Notes under the pieces: generated by a model
Database searches by the model: none
The model's input: the letters and a program-made list of their open reading frames with translations, nothing else
What the model was told of the DNA's origin: nothing
Assembly (NCBI GenBank): GCA_018873245.2
Contig: JAEMBT020000009.1
Location: forward strand, 14,423,794-14,487,793
DNA from: Archegozetes longisetosus
Taxonomy: Eukaryota > Arthropoda > Arachnida > Sarcoptiformes > Trhypochthoniidae
Reading direction: 5' to 3'
DNA length: 64,000 nt
In this document: piece after piece, positions 23,790-34,915 of the stretch
Layout: each line of letters starts with the position of its first letter
Position numbering within the stretch: the first letter of the stretch is position 1
Program-made: the position numbers and the translations under genes

Positions 23790-23934
23790 AGCGCACCTTT
23801 CATTAACTTACCATAGGAAGGTACTATCGATAATCGATGCGCACCTTTCCTTTATTTAGGTAGCGCACCTTTCATTAATATCATAGCGCACCTTTCCTTA
23901 ATTTTTAATTGCGCACCTTTCCTTTATTTAAACC
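23790..23934 (-). repeat. Merlin right terminal inverted repeat
   Basis: Inverse of 22136-22280 over 145 bp with a few substitutions. The five GCGCACCTTT boxes and the CGATAATCGAT palindrome are conserved. It ends at AACC and is followed directly by the target duplication. Confidence 0.9.
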
Positions 23935-23942
23935 AAAAAAGA

Positions 23943-26900
23943 TAAAATACCATAATTGACGTTAAGTAGTACTGAATGTGAGAAATTCTTAACCTTTCAT
24001 TTCTAAAAATAAGTCAAAAGAAATGCAGAATGAATTAGAGGAATAAAAAGCGAGGAATAGCTGTGATTCACTGCCTAAAAATATCTTACAATTATGTGAA
24101 GCAATTATTTCAACATTCACAACTTGCTCGTTAATAAGTGCTCTGGAATAGGAATTATTCACTTAGAAAGAGTTGTATTTGACAATTGTCACACAGATAT
24201 TAATCTGAATAATCAGGTTAAATAACTCTTATAATTGTATGAATTCATAATTCAAGAATCAAAGAGGCATATATAATATCATATGGATAATCTTCAGAAA
24301 TTTATTTAATTCCTGAGATATATATGCTTCATTATGATTATTTTCATACCTTTTGATTCTGCAGCTCGTTTGCTGGGTAAAAATTAATTCGTAAATCACT
24401 AATATGTTGAATGGAGTTACCTTTACTATAAATCCTAGTTATAGTATGAGCTCAGATTTTTAGCTCAGTCTCGGTAAACAACTTGAATATCTAAAAGTTT
24501 GTCCTCTAAATGAATTAGATGAGACGAAATATTGTTGTAGAGTTAACTCTAATTGTGATATAAAACCTAGAACTTTCATTTAAATAATTGTAATTTTGCC
24601 TAATTTGATACAAAATGTCATATTAAACAAATTAAAAAACTGGCGTTGGTTTTTTGAAGATCTAATGTGAGGTCTTTCATCGATATCACACTTGAGTGTT
24701 GAAATTTTTTAGTGTGGCCCATGAAGCGGTGAACATTCATTTAAAATTTAATAATTTTTAAATACGAGAAAACGCTAACGTTTGGCAATAGTAAAGTTTA
24801 CTCATATGCATTTACTAAACATTTATGAATAAAACTTTTTGCTAAATTTTTTCGCCTTAAATTTTTGGTTTCAGACACAGATTTTAATTTTTCACCTTTA
24901 TTATTAACAGGTCTCTGATTTACGGTCGATTCTGGATCAAAGACTACCGAAATCATGTTACGATAGAAGGCTAGAAAACAGATCAATAAACGATAACGAA
25001 AGAATTTCACTGGAAAGAATTCCACCGACTTTGGCTTCACCGACCACTAAAACATTGCTATCACATAACGCTTCATCATTGCTTGAATAATCAGCTTAGA
25101 TCACAAAAACAAATTTTATTGTAATATGATTTAGAACGTGTAAAAAATACAGACCAGAAGTTTCATTCATCAAATATTTATTACTTATTGGCGCAATGAT
25201 TGATAGAATAGAATAGATATACAGGTCGAATTAAAAATCGAATCTTTGCCATCAATCTTTCCTCAAATTATTTTAATGAACGATCACTAAACCACTTTAC
25301 AAGTTTTGATTAGGTGTTAAAAGTTTCTAATTATAAAAACATTACTAATTTTTAAAGAATGATTTTTTAGAAGTAATTTTTATTATTCGGCAAAATATGC
25401 CTAATGGTCTAAAAAGGTCCCAAAAACTGAATTTTATAATATGATATAATAACAATAGTATAATATAATAATATAAAAGTTAATGATAATAATTATAATA
25501 CAGTATATTATTATAATAATATAATACTATCTAAAAACACGAAAATACAGTAGCGGTTTATCTCTCGAGAACAAATGTAGCATAAGATTCTCTCTTATGA
25601 TAATCTTAAAAGTGTGCCGTTTCACGAAAATGTATTTTGATTAATCTCATAAAATTTATCTTAACTTTAATTTTATAAAGATTTTAATTTCTATTTTATG
25701 TCTTTAATAAGTAATGTTAAAAGTGAAAAATGTGAATCACGTAATAACAAATTTTTGTATAAGAAACAAGGTTTTGAAGATGTTAGTTCCCTCATTATGC
25801 GAGTTATGAATATTAATGCGACATTTATTGAATATCAAGTTGTATTTTGCTGTCATTTAAGACTTGAAAGCAAATTTTACAAAAATTTACAGCCGCAAAG
25901 TTATCTCAATTTAGGATATCTATGAGATTTCAAAGCTGTAACTTTTTGTCAAAGTGAATTAGGTGTAGTTAGAAATCAAATGTTAAATTATGAACGAATT
26001 TTATATTTATCAATTTGTTTCATTTGTTGAACAAATAAAAGACGTTGTCCCAGTCAAGTTATTGTTCCAAAAAATCTACTTAGTCCTCAAACGTGTTTCA
26101 CTCAATTATTTTCATTTTGAGTTTCAATCATAAAAAATAAAGTATGGCAAATATTATTTAATCAAACGAAGGAAACTTATGCATATGCTCAGATTGTTAT
26201 TCAACATCTATTATCCATCACCTTCAGAACACTTTACAGAGAATTAATCGATTAGAATATGATGAAGAAACATACTATAATTAAATCAAGACTTTTATGA
26301 AATTTATTTGAGTAGTGTTTTCCCTTTTAATAAATTGATCAAATTGACATTAGTTAAGATTCAGTTCAAAATATACGGAAATATCGTCAAATTTCACGAA
26401 TTCATTGCTAGTGAGAGTAAACGGTTTGAATTATTGATGTTGCGATTTGAAAAATATCGAATTATTGTAGAAGAATATGGCAGCGGAAAAAACTGATGTA
26501 AAATATTTTTATGACAAGAAATCTTGCATATATCTAATGTGGTGTCATATCTTAATATTATCTTATATTTAGTTTTAAAGCTTAAACTTTGTATTACAAT
26601 TTAGTTAAGGTAAATTTTTAATGATGAATATGAATAGATGAATAGTTGGGATTAACTGTTAATATTGAAAGGCATCACCTTTTATAACCAGAGAAGAAAT
26701 GTTGCTTAATTTTGGAAATTCGCACCTAAGCCTTTAATTAATTCTTTTAACGTAATTCTATCTTATACCATAAAAATGCAAAAAGTTCTTCGGAAGATGG
26801 TAATATGATCCGATAATGAATCAACATTTAATCCAAAATGGCTCTTTTTAGTGCTACTCAAACCTCGAAAATGATTGAGTTATTATTGCATTGCAGAATT

Positions 26901-27372
26901 TATTATGAAAATTATTAATCATACATTATTTTACTATATTGATAAAGAATAGATCTTCTATAGAATTTCTTGATAAGTATTAAAATTATCTACGATTTGA
27001 CATTGAGACCATGATTTTATTCGTTTAGGTATAAAAGTTAGAATTTTTTTGAAAATTCAGGTTTTCTAATAAGTTCTTGTCTAGATTAATTTGTATTCAT
27101 CGGAATTCAAAAAATAATCTACAAATTTTCCAACAGAATTTACTTGAATAACTAGCCTATCTTATAAGAAATTCAAAGTCTACCTACCATAATGTGCTTC
27201 CCAAAATGTAGTTTGTTCAAAGGAAAATTTCATGAAAATCCATTAACTTTTACCACTAGAATACTTCCAAAAACCGGGAAAGCTAGTTATATCACAGAAT
27301 GTACAAGTATTATATTGAAAGACAAAGTAATATGTAGAGATTATAGTAATAGTAAATTTTATTTGAATAAAT
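23943..27372. other. Intergenic, AT-rich; small unrecognised open frames
   Basis: No recognised gene. Open frames of 60-80 codons at 25698-25925 (+), 26308-26496 (+) and 27192-27380 (+) match no family I know and lack a convincing context, so they are not called. A (TAATA)-type low-complexity tract lies at about 25430-25530. Confidence 0.4.
25430..25530. repeat. AT-only low-complexity tract
   Basis: About 100 bp built from ATAATAT and TATAATAATA words with almost no G or C; simple sequence expansion. Confidence 0.75.
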
Positions 27373-28875
27373 TCATGTGATCAGTTCATGATTACATAGA
27401 CTCAATACTTTGCGATAAATTGATATTAACTTCACTTTAATATATATCAAGTATGTGAATAAATTTTCCGTTAAATAATAAAAGTAACCTGCAATCATAT
27501 AAGTCAAAGTGTAAAATGTAAGTGCTAAAATTGTCAAAATTGGTAAAAATAATTTTGAATACATCAGTATTGAAATTATTTTTAAATATTTCAAGAGCAA
27601 TTTCGAATATTTGATCAATTTAAATAAAATGACTTCGATCAATGTATATAAGACTATAAGTAGATTTTTGAGAATTATGATAATTCTAGTGGGCGAACCA
27701 ATGGAGTCTGAGAGTATAAGAGGGGAAAGTCCAAACCATAACCCGAGAGTTTCCCCGCAATTGTAAATTAGTTCGTTGAAATCTGATCTTAAAATCTCTT
27801 TATACTTCAATTGAGTCAACATTTCAGGTATGACTTCTAAAATTGTTTCATTGGTTATCGATTTAGTTGACTCCATTCTGGTTTCGAAATAATCTCACAC
27901 TTTTCCTTACAATTTAAGGAACATTCATGTTTAAACAGATCAAGTTGTGCATAATTTGGTAAAACAGAGTAATTGCAAAATCTATATCCAATTAATAACA
28001 AATGTCTCTTGAGATTGATGCTGAGTAAATTACTATCTCTCACAGGAACACAAGAATATGTTTGATTAACTCGATTCCAATAACAATCGATTAGACAAAA
28101 TACGAACTAGTTTTGGTCGAAACTCTCAACATCTTTTGCTCGATACAAGCGTTTTTGGAATCATATTTTATTGTCGAATAAGAGCTATAAATTATTTTAG
28201 AATTTACATTCTCATGAATTAAAAAATTATTATCTCATATTTAGTATGTAAACCAGGTGAGTATAAGTGTGCAATGATATAGTCAGCTCTCTTGAAATTA
28301 AAGAAGATTTTCTCCAAGTGTTCTTGTTCATAATTCGAATCGATATCTTTGAAGATTAGTTTATACTTTAAAATTATAAATGAATTTGGACTAAATCCCA
28401 CTTCAATTTCAGGTTTTGTGCAATTGATTGACTTCCCATTGGCTATAATACTACATGTCTTAATCATTTGATCGATTTCGGTAATCTCGTGAAATTCTTT
28501 CAATTTGTAATCAACTAACATGTTCCTAAGAAGTACATTGTAATTATACTTCATAAATTCGTCATCCAAAGGCTTATCTTCACTGTTTTGATATTTCGAA
28601 TCATCCCAAAAGGAATGTATTTCATCTGGATATAATTTGATAATTTTAGCAGTATTTTTTATATGTGGTTTCATTGTTATAGCGATATTAGACACAGCAG
28701 TTCTATTGCTTATTTCCAAACGTGTTAGTGTTTCATATTTTAAATAAGATGAAGAAATATCTACAATTTGCTTCATCATAGTTATGGTATAAATAACAAA
28801 AACAGTTTGTTTCGATTTTGAAAGTATATACTTTATAAATATTGATTCGATTGAAGTTGAGTTTGAATGTTTCAT
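27373..28875 (-). pseudogene. DEG/ENaC-like cation channel, downstream copy (broken)
   Basis: Amiloride-sensitive/pickpocket-type channel fragment read on the minus strand. From the ATG at 28875-28873 come a short N-terminus, TM1 (residues about 12-40, ending YLKYETLTRL, the family's post-TM1 signature) and a finger-like domain with two Cys. A TAA at 28219-28221 stops it, while related sequence continues in other frames: a block at 28200-28098, a Cys-rich thumb (FKHECSLNCKEKCEI, about 27930-27890), then, after a frame change near 27870, the pore helix ELIYNCGETLGLWFGLSPL (about 27770). The selectivity triplet is G-L-S. Odd: the frame carries roughly 110 more hydrophobic residues past TM2. At least two breaks make a normal channel unlikely. 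These channels are trimeric Na+ channels in touch, taste or peptide sensing. Very short unrecognised introns are the main alternative. Confidence 0.72.
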
Positions 28876-30006
28876 TTCTCGAAGTTATCAATGAAAACAG
28901 ATTTGTAGTGATGGACGTCAGAAATGAGAGTAACTCAGATGTTAACTGATATAAATTTATTCCAAACAACATAGACATCAGTACTCCAATAGAAACCAAG
29001 TACTCGACAAAAGTCATTTTTGGTGAATGAAATATTGATATTTCTTCTTCAACAGCTTTATTTATGAAAAACAATCTTCGACGCTCAAGAGATACTCGAA
29101 ACTTTTGAGAAACCTTTACTTCGCCATCATTTAGATATCCGTTGTATTCACTTCGAAAATACTGATTGAAACAGTTTCCCTGCAAATCTTATCAACAAAT
29201 TTCTCTTCAAATTTTGCTCTTATATCACATTTTACAGAAATATCGCAAACATTTCTCAGACTTTCATTATTAAGACTGTCATAAAACCATCTTTTATAAC
29301 ATTTACATTGATCAAACTCTCTTTTTTGAAAATATCTCACAATACAGTTTTCTCTCGATCGATCGATCACTATTTGAGTCTATAGAATATTGTTCATAGT
29401 TATAACAGTCGAATATGGATATGACAGCAATGTTTCTTTCATCGAAGTATATGTAAAATAACTAATACCAGTATTTTTATCTATAAACTTAACTTTGAAT
29501 AAATTGGGAGGACTTTAACTCTGATGTATTGATAAGAAAACTTTCATTCCATTCGGAATTTCAATTATCTGATGGAACGAATCCTTTATTGTATCATTTC
29601 TGTATAATAATTGACTAAAATGTGTGATACACCTGTGAGCAGATGATGTAACATTTTCCACAATTACAGCCGAAGTACTGCAATCAACTTCTTTACTCAT
29701 AGATGTAGAAGAAATACACTTGATAGATCTGCTCATCAACTCTCCAATCATTTGATTCTTCAACTTTATCGTCTTATAATTCAATAAATCTTTCTTAGAA
29801 TCTAAGCAAATTGTTAGGGCAGGCATTTGTTCCACTTCTCGATCAGCCTTCAAATCGATATTAGTTTCATATTTGTAATAGCTTATTGTTAAGTCTATAA
29901 CTTGATAGATAAATAACGAGATGATAATAAGTTTTCCGAATCAACATAACAGGCCAGTGAATGAAACTTTGCAAAATGCCTTCTCTACAAAATATGTTAA
30001 TTTCAT
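28733..30006 (-). pseudogene. DEG/ENaC-like cation channel, upstream copy (broken)
   Basis: Tandem relative of the neighbouring copy. The ATG at 30006-30004 is followed by 21 codons and a TGA (29941-29943). Reading on in frame gives TM1 (FIYQVIDLTISYYKYET) and the family motif MPALTICLD. The finger frame ends at TAA 29515-29517, but SYFTYT...LLSYPYST follows in the same frame, then the frame changes near 29414 and again near 29360 beside a GATC run. A Cys-rich thumb (QCKCYKRW, KCDIRAKF) follows, another frame change near 29160, and the pore segment TFVEYLVSIGVLMSMLFGIN. The position of the G-x-S selectivity triplet reads G-I-N. Two stops and about three frame changes indicate a pseudogene. 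Its 3' end overlaps the start of the downstream copy. Confidence 0.75.
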
Positions 30007-30048
30007 TTTGGTATTCAATTCAAATCCTTACTCTCAAGCTCTTTATAA

Positions 30049-30261
30049 TTAATATGAATGCTTTATATTTAAATCTCTAATATCTTTATCTTCCGATTCT
30101 ACAAATCGTTGTTCAACACATGACTTAAAAAGCTTAATTAATGAAATTCGTGAATAGAACTTATTATAACATGAGGAATAGTATTGTTTTATAAAACTGC
30201 AAAATATATCTCGATATTTCGAACATGGCCATACAAACAAGTCGCGTATAAAATGAATCAT
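30049..30261 (-). other. Unrecognised 70-codon open frame upstream of the DEG/ENaC pair
   Basis: Begins with an ATG at 30261 and contains several Cys and aromatic residues but no motif I recognise. It could be an upstream exon or noise; an in-frame TAA separates it from the DEG/ENaC start at 30006. Confidence 0.2.
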
Positions 30262-30685
30262 GAATTAATGGGAATTTTACTGACTGAAATTAATCTTTTT
30301 TAATAAAATCAATAATTGAATGGACAGATGCAATAAAATTATAAGTCCTAACTTTTATTACATACGAAATTGTATGAATAGAAGTTGTTATTGTATCAGT
30401 CCATTCATTCCTTATTTTCAAGAGATATTAATGAGATAGTCATCTAAATTTCATGTTTACATTAACATGTTGATACAGTAAACCTCCTTGTAGTGACTCA
30501 TTGATTTAGTGAAAGCAATATTCTTTTTATAAACAATTTTTTAAAGCAATTTCATTATGTTGTTATAACTTAACAATTTATTAAGTATGATAGGTATCGG
30601 ACACTCACGGACGGCCATTACACCGACAGCCATCAGATCGACAATAGATACCGATGAATAAGTGGCTGTATAACGAGTTCTAAAC

Positions 30686-30998
30686 ACTCGTCATCATATA
30701 GTTAATTGATTTCTAAAAGAGTGGTTTTCACAATTTCCAAAGATTATAACTCCTGAAGTGCTCAACTGATATGCTCAAGACTTATATTTCTTGAATCTGT
30801 GTGCAAAAACCTTTGAAATGATGTGAATATCATCTGTTTCGATAGGTCTAGAGATGAACATTGGTGATATACACATCATTTCAAAAGTTTTTGCATACAG
30901 TTTCCAGAAATATAAATCTTAAGAATGTCGGTCGAAAGCTTCAAGAGTTATTCACTTTTGAAATTTTGTATACCACTCTTTGAAAATTAATTATATAT
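30686..30998. repeat. Fold-back MITE family, copy 1
   Basis: The ends ACTCGTCATCATATAGTTAA...AGAGTGG and CCACTCTTTGAAAATTAAT pair imperfectly. Inner arms TTATATTTCTTGAATCTGTG and CAGTTTCCAGAAATATAA are inverted around a centre near 30850. A second copy with the same ends and arms is at about 53930-54188. Confidence 0.7.
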
Positions 30999-31007
30999 AC
31001 CTTTGCC

Positions 31008-31642
31008 AGTCGAATAACTTTTGACTTGCAACGCAATTGAAACCACTTACAAATTAATTAAATACGTGTTTTTTTGTTCTTCTCAAATATCTCTATCTGC
31101 AGAATTATAGCTCATCAAAATTGAAAATTGAAAATTTCTTAGATCAAAAGTTAGGTTCAAGTGAAAATTTGAAATTTTCACTATTGATGAGCTATAATTC
31201 TGCAGATAGAGATATCTGAGCAAAACAAAAAAACACGTACTTAATCAATTTTTAAGTAGTGTCGATTGCATTTATCAGAATTCGAATTGAATCGCTGGGT
31301 TTTCTCTTTAGATTCTTTCACCCACTAGGTAGGTGCTTAATGATTGAGCTACAAAACTTTGTCAAATGTTTTCCGCAAATTCTAGTTTATTCATGAAAAT
31401 TTTCACCGAAATTGTTTGACGTTTAGGGGTATAGAATGTCCATAAACTAGCTCCCTTAGTTTTGCAAGTGACTGAAATTTACGTAAGAATGCATGAAATA
31501 TTAGGTTTAAATTTTAAAATCTAGCTCAATGATCCTAATGACTTTTTAAAAACATACTAGATCTAAAAATGCTGATTATCTAGCTACCCAGAGCTGAGAT
31601 CGGTTTGAAATTCAAATTATCCAGTCAAAAGTTATTCGACTT
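31008..31642. repeat. Large fold-back element with a strong inner palindrome
   Basis: The outer ends CCAGTCGAATAACTTTTGAC (31008) and GTCAAAAGTTATTCGACT (31624) are near-perfect inverses. Inside, 31060-31250 is a palindrome with arms of about 60 bp (ATATCTCTATCTGCAGAATT and its inverse) around a 60-bp centre. It starts about 10 bp after copy 1 of the neighbouring MITE, so the two may be nested or adjacent insertions. Non-coding. Confidence 0.7.
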
Positions 31643-31918
31643 AATCAACTAAAGATAGTTATTTCCATGTGTGTATATCTATGATGGGGTCAGTGTTATA
31701 TCGCAATTTCTTTTTAATATCGGGTGTCCGCTATAAGAGTATCTCTAAGATTTAAAGTTAAATGATTTAATTCAATGAATTTTAAAAACACTAATCAGAA
31801 CAAGATATCCGCATTTACTGATTATTAAACTTTAGAAATGTTAGTTTCAACTTTTATTCATTCTATTGATAGGAGTAAATAAAAATATAGTGTTTACTTT
31901 ATTTTGAAGCTATAATAG

Positions 31919-32107
31919 TTAGCGTTGCCAAATCTCAAGTAATTACCGATACAGTCAGTAAAAATTAACCTCTGAGTTTCGACAGAAAAAAGGGTCCACT
32001 GAGCAATATAACTATTATTTGACATTTGGACCCTTTTCTATTGTTGGGACTCAGACGTTAATTTATCTGGCTGTACCGATCAATTTCTTAAGACTTGGCA
32101 ATGTTAA
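31919..32107. repeat. Fold-back MITE, 189 bp
   Basis: TTAGCGTTGCCAAATCTCAA at the left is inverted as GACTTGGCAATGTTAA at the right. The arms continue through CCGATACAGTCAG / CTGGCTGTACCGATC and end at AAAGGGTCCA / TGGACCCTTT near the centre. It is hairpin-forming for almost its full length. Family unassigned. Confidence 0.75.
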
Positions 32108-33264
32108 TAATGTTGCATATAATTTATGTGTGAACTCAATCTATAAAAAGTTCAAAATGAAACTCAATCATTCACATTTATAATTCATAACTTTTATCAA
32201 AACGACTGAAGAAAGAGTTTTGATATACTTATGGAGATACTTTTATAGCAAATACCCGATACAATCAATAGTCATTATAAAAATATCAAAATGAAATAAA
32301 ATATATGAATAGACTAGTACGGAAACAAAACTTAATAATACTAAATATCTACTTTACAACTAGTCTATTGTTTTCTGTACCCTTTCGAAGTTTTTATACA
32401 TTTATAGGATGTGAGTCTTATTGAATGCCTCAAAGAGAAAATTCATTACTCATTATATTTATGAGATTAGAGGCTCTTATCTGATGATATCTTATTTATA
32501 AACTCTAATACCTTTGGCGATAAAGCATTTGAAAAGAATTTTGATAGTAAACTCGTTTGTGATCTAAACTCCTTAAAATGGTACAGAAGACAGTAAATAC
32601 TTCAAATATAAACTGACTTTTTAGAGAAAATATGGCAAAATATTAATATTTTAAAGTAAAATGCAATTAAAACTCAGAATTTGAGAAAACTTTTGGTTAA
32701 AAAAAATTAAAAATTGGGGAAAACTCTCTAAAGTCAAAAGTATAAAGTTAGAAAGTCTTTGATAAAATTACTAACTTCGAGAAAAATTCTCTCAAATTCG
32801 ATAAATTTATCCTTTTATCAATTCTTTAGATTTATCAAAATGAAAGCCTTGTTCTGGAAGAATAGGGCATTCACAAAACCCTTTAATAAACTCTTCATGC
32901 AAATGGTAAAATTTTTGATTTAGAATTCTATTCTTCCACAAGATTCATCAGATCATATCTAGTCATTGAATACAAAGCTCTCTCGTTAGCATACATTTTG
33001 AATACTTATCGATACAATTAAAATATTTTATGAAATTGAAAATCGAATTAAATTTTAAAGGATATCTTTTCAATTTGCTAGTTATTTGCCAAACAAATCC
33101 ATTAAAAGTATAAAATACTTGACACAACTAGTAATGTATAAATAAAACTCATAATTAGTGAATGGAAAAAATAAAGACAATAAAAACAAATAACAGGACC
33201 TGAAAGCTTCTCAATCAAACCCAAAACTTTTATCTCAATGCTACAGATGTTGATTTTCGAGATA
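32108..33264. other. Non-coding spacer
   Basis: AT-rich. TAGTCTATTGTTTTCTGTACC (32361) is roughly inverted to GAATAGACTAGTACGGAAAC (32309), a small imperfect hairpin. Nothing else supportable. Confidence 0.4.
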
Positions 33265-33591
33265 CTATTGATTTTGTTGACTGTGTGGTCGATGAACTGA
33301 TTTCGAGACCTGAGAAAGGGAATAATTGAAAAAGGAGAGTATCAAAACTCCAATTATGGCCGTAATGCAAGCCGTAATTTTATTGAAGGTATCAACTTCT
33401 TCATCGACTGATAAAATAACCAGTAAATCAAATGCTAGAACAAAGATATAGTAAAACATGAAACCCATAAATTTTGTGTTACCATTGATTCGGCCAACTA
33501 TTAGACAACATCTATTATGATCACGGATTATATATTCCAATAAAGATTTACCACCTAAGAAAAATTGAAATCTTTTAGTTTGATTAGTCAC
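33265..33591 (-). CDS. Unidentified membrane-protein fragment, 108 residues
   Basis: I do not recognise this protein. Two strongly hydrophobic stretches are visible (about residues 43-60, FMFYYIFVLAFDLLVILSV, and 73-92, ACITAIIGVLILSFFNYSL), then a polar tail ending HRPHSQQNQ. The first ATG is at 33591. The two-helix arrangement and short tail could be the last exon of a gustatory or other multi-pass receptor, which would fit the receptor remnants nearby, but no diagnostic motif is present. A complete small membrane protein is also possible. Splice sites were not resolved. Confidence 0.35.
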   Translation of the reverse strand: MTNQTKRFQFFLGGKSLLEYIIRDHNRCCLIVGRINGNTKFMGFMFYYIFVLAFDLLVILSVDEEVDTFNKITACITAIIGVLILSFFNYSLSQVSKSVHRPHSQQNQ

Positions 33592-34269
33592 AATTGAAGT
33601 TTGATTTTAATTTTTTATTTCTGAATGAAATTCATGATATTTTTTGAAGACGCATCAATAGATTCTGTAATCCAGTGTCATTTGGAGAAACTAATTGCAT
33701 TAATGATGCGTATGTTGAAGCACACGGGTATTTGAATGCAAACGTGAGATCAAGTCAGACAAGTTTAACTGTTTTCAAACGATTAAGTTTGTGCTGAAAA
33801 TTTTCTAGAAATTATCTTTTGACGAGAAACTTTCCCGAAAGTTTCTAGAAATACTTCTATTAATACTTGAGCTAAAACTTTTGTAGTCACCTATGTGTTT
33901 CGAAATCGTTTACTTTATGATAAAAATAAATCATTGAAGAATGTTAACACAAATTTTTTAGGTAGAACAGATTCTAATTCAAAAATAAATTTGTAAAATA
34001 ACTTCGATAGTTTTCAAACGAAGTGAAGAATTTGTTTGATCCTTATTCCATATCTACAGGATTAATTGCCTAAAAATCTCTATCTAAAGTTATTGAATAG
34101 AATCTTATCTGCGTCAGTTTCTTAGTAACGTTTAACTCAGATAATACATAATATTTCTCAAATAGCAAAACATTTAATAGTTTAATGGCGCTGCTTAAAA
34201 TGTACAATCTTATAAAACGTTTTAAACAGTTATAAAATACTAACAGTGTTAATAGTTTTTGATACAATC

Positions 34270-34900
34270 TCAACATAAATACAATCCGCTAAGATTTTAA
34301 TTACGTAATCATAGAACAAAGACTGATTTCAGTCATGTTCAAAAGTTAGCTATTCGAACTACATAATAAGATAACGACTACTTGAAAAAGGACATAAAGC
34401 GGTAAGCAATCTAAGGCACTTTAATAAACATTCAATTTTTCTATAATAATTTTTAAATTTACAGTGGAACGCTTACTAATAGACTGCTTGATTAAACAGT
34501 TCATCTCTGACAAAACTTAAGAATATTATCTATTGTATGTGTCCTTCCAAACGAAGACAAACCAGATATAATTCAATACTTTTCGTGTAAATTAACTCTT
34601 GATAATTGCTTATAAGCTAAGACTGACTTAAACAGCTGTGTTATAAAGTTAGCCATTCGAACAACATATTAAGAAACTCGACAAGAACTGTAGGCGATCT
34701 TGAGCACTTCTATATTTATAACGCGATTTTATGTATAAGTATTTTTAGTTATACAGTGTTACGCTTGTTGGTGTACTACTCAATTAAATAACTCATTGCT
34801 CAAAAGCCTAGTATACCTTCTTCCGTATATGTTCCTTATAAACAAACACGGCTAAAACATAAGTCTATGCTTAAAAACATCTCCTTTGATTATTGTGTTA
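34270..34900 (+). repeat. Two diverged tandem copies of a ~300-bp unit upstream of the NB-ARC/TPR gene
   Basis: Unit 1 (about 34305-34605) and unit 2 (about 34605-34900) share, in order: AAGACTGA, GTTAGC(T/C)ATTCGAAC, a GCACT-type box, ACAGTG..ACGCTT, GATTAAA/AATTAAA, and a final GAT(A/T)ATTG. The offset is 290-303 bp. Unit 2 ends about 15 bp before the first ATG of the NB-ARC gene, so the repeat would supply promoter or 5' leader sequence. Divergence is substantial. Confidence 0.6.
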
Positions 34901-34915
34901 GAATTATCACAACAA

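Larger units (their letters stand above)
22136..23934 (-). mobile_element. Complete Merlin (ISXO2/IS1595-type) DNA transposon, 1799 bp
   Basis: Flanked by an exact 8-bp target duplication AAAAAAGA (22128-22135 and 23935-23942), as expected for Merlin. The ends start GGTTAAAATAAAGG / GGTTTAAATAAAGG and continue as 145-bp inverted repeats with only a few differences by eye. A single long transposase frame on the minus strand fills most of the interior. Intact ends, exact duplication and an open gene suggest a recent, perhaps still mobile, insertion. Its GC content is visibly higher than the surrounding DNA. Confidence 0.93.

Noticed and set aside
34886-34915. Upstream TTG start for the NB-ARC gene
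   Set aside because: A non-ATG start is not expected here; two adjacent ATGs follow at 34916 and 34919.
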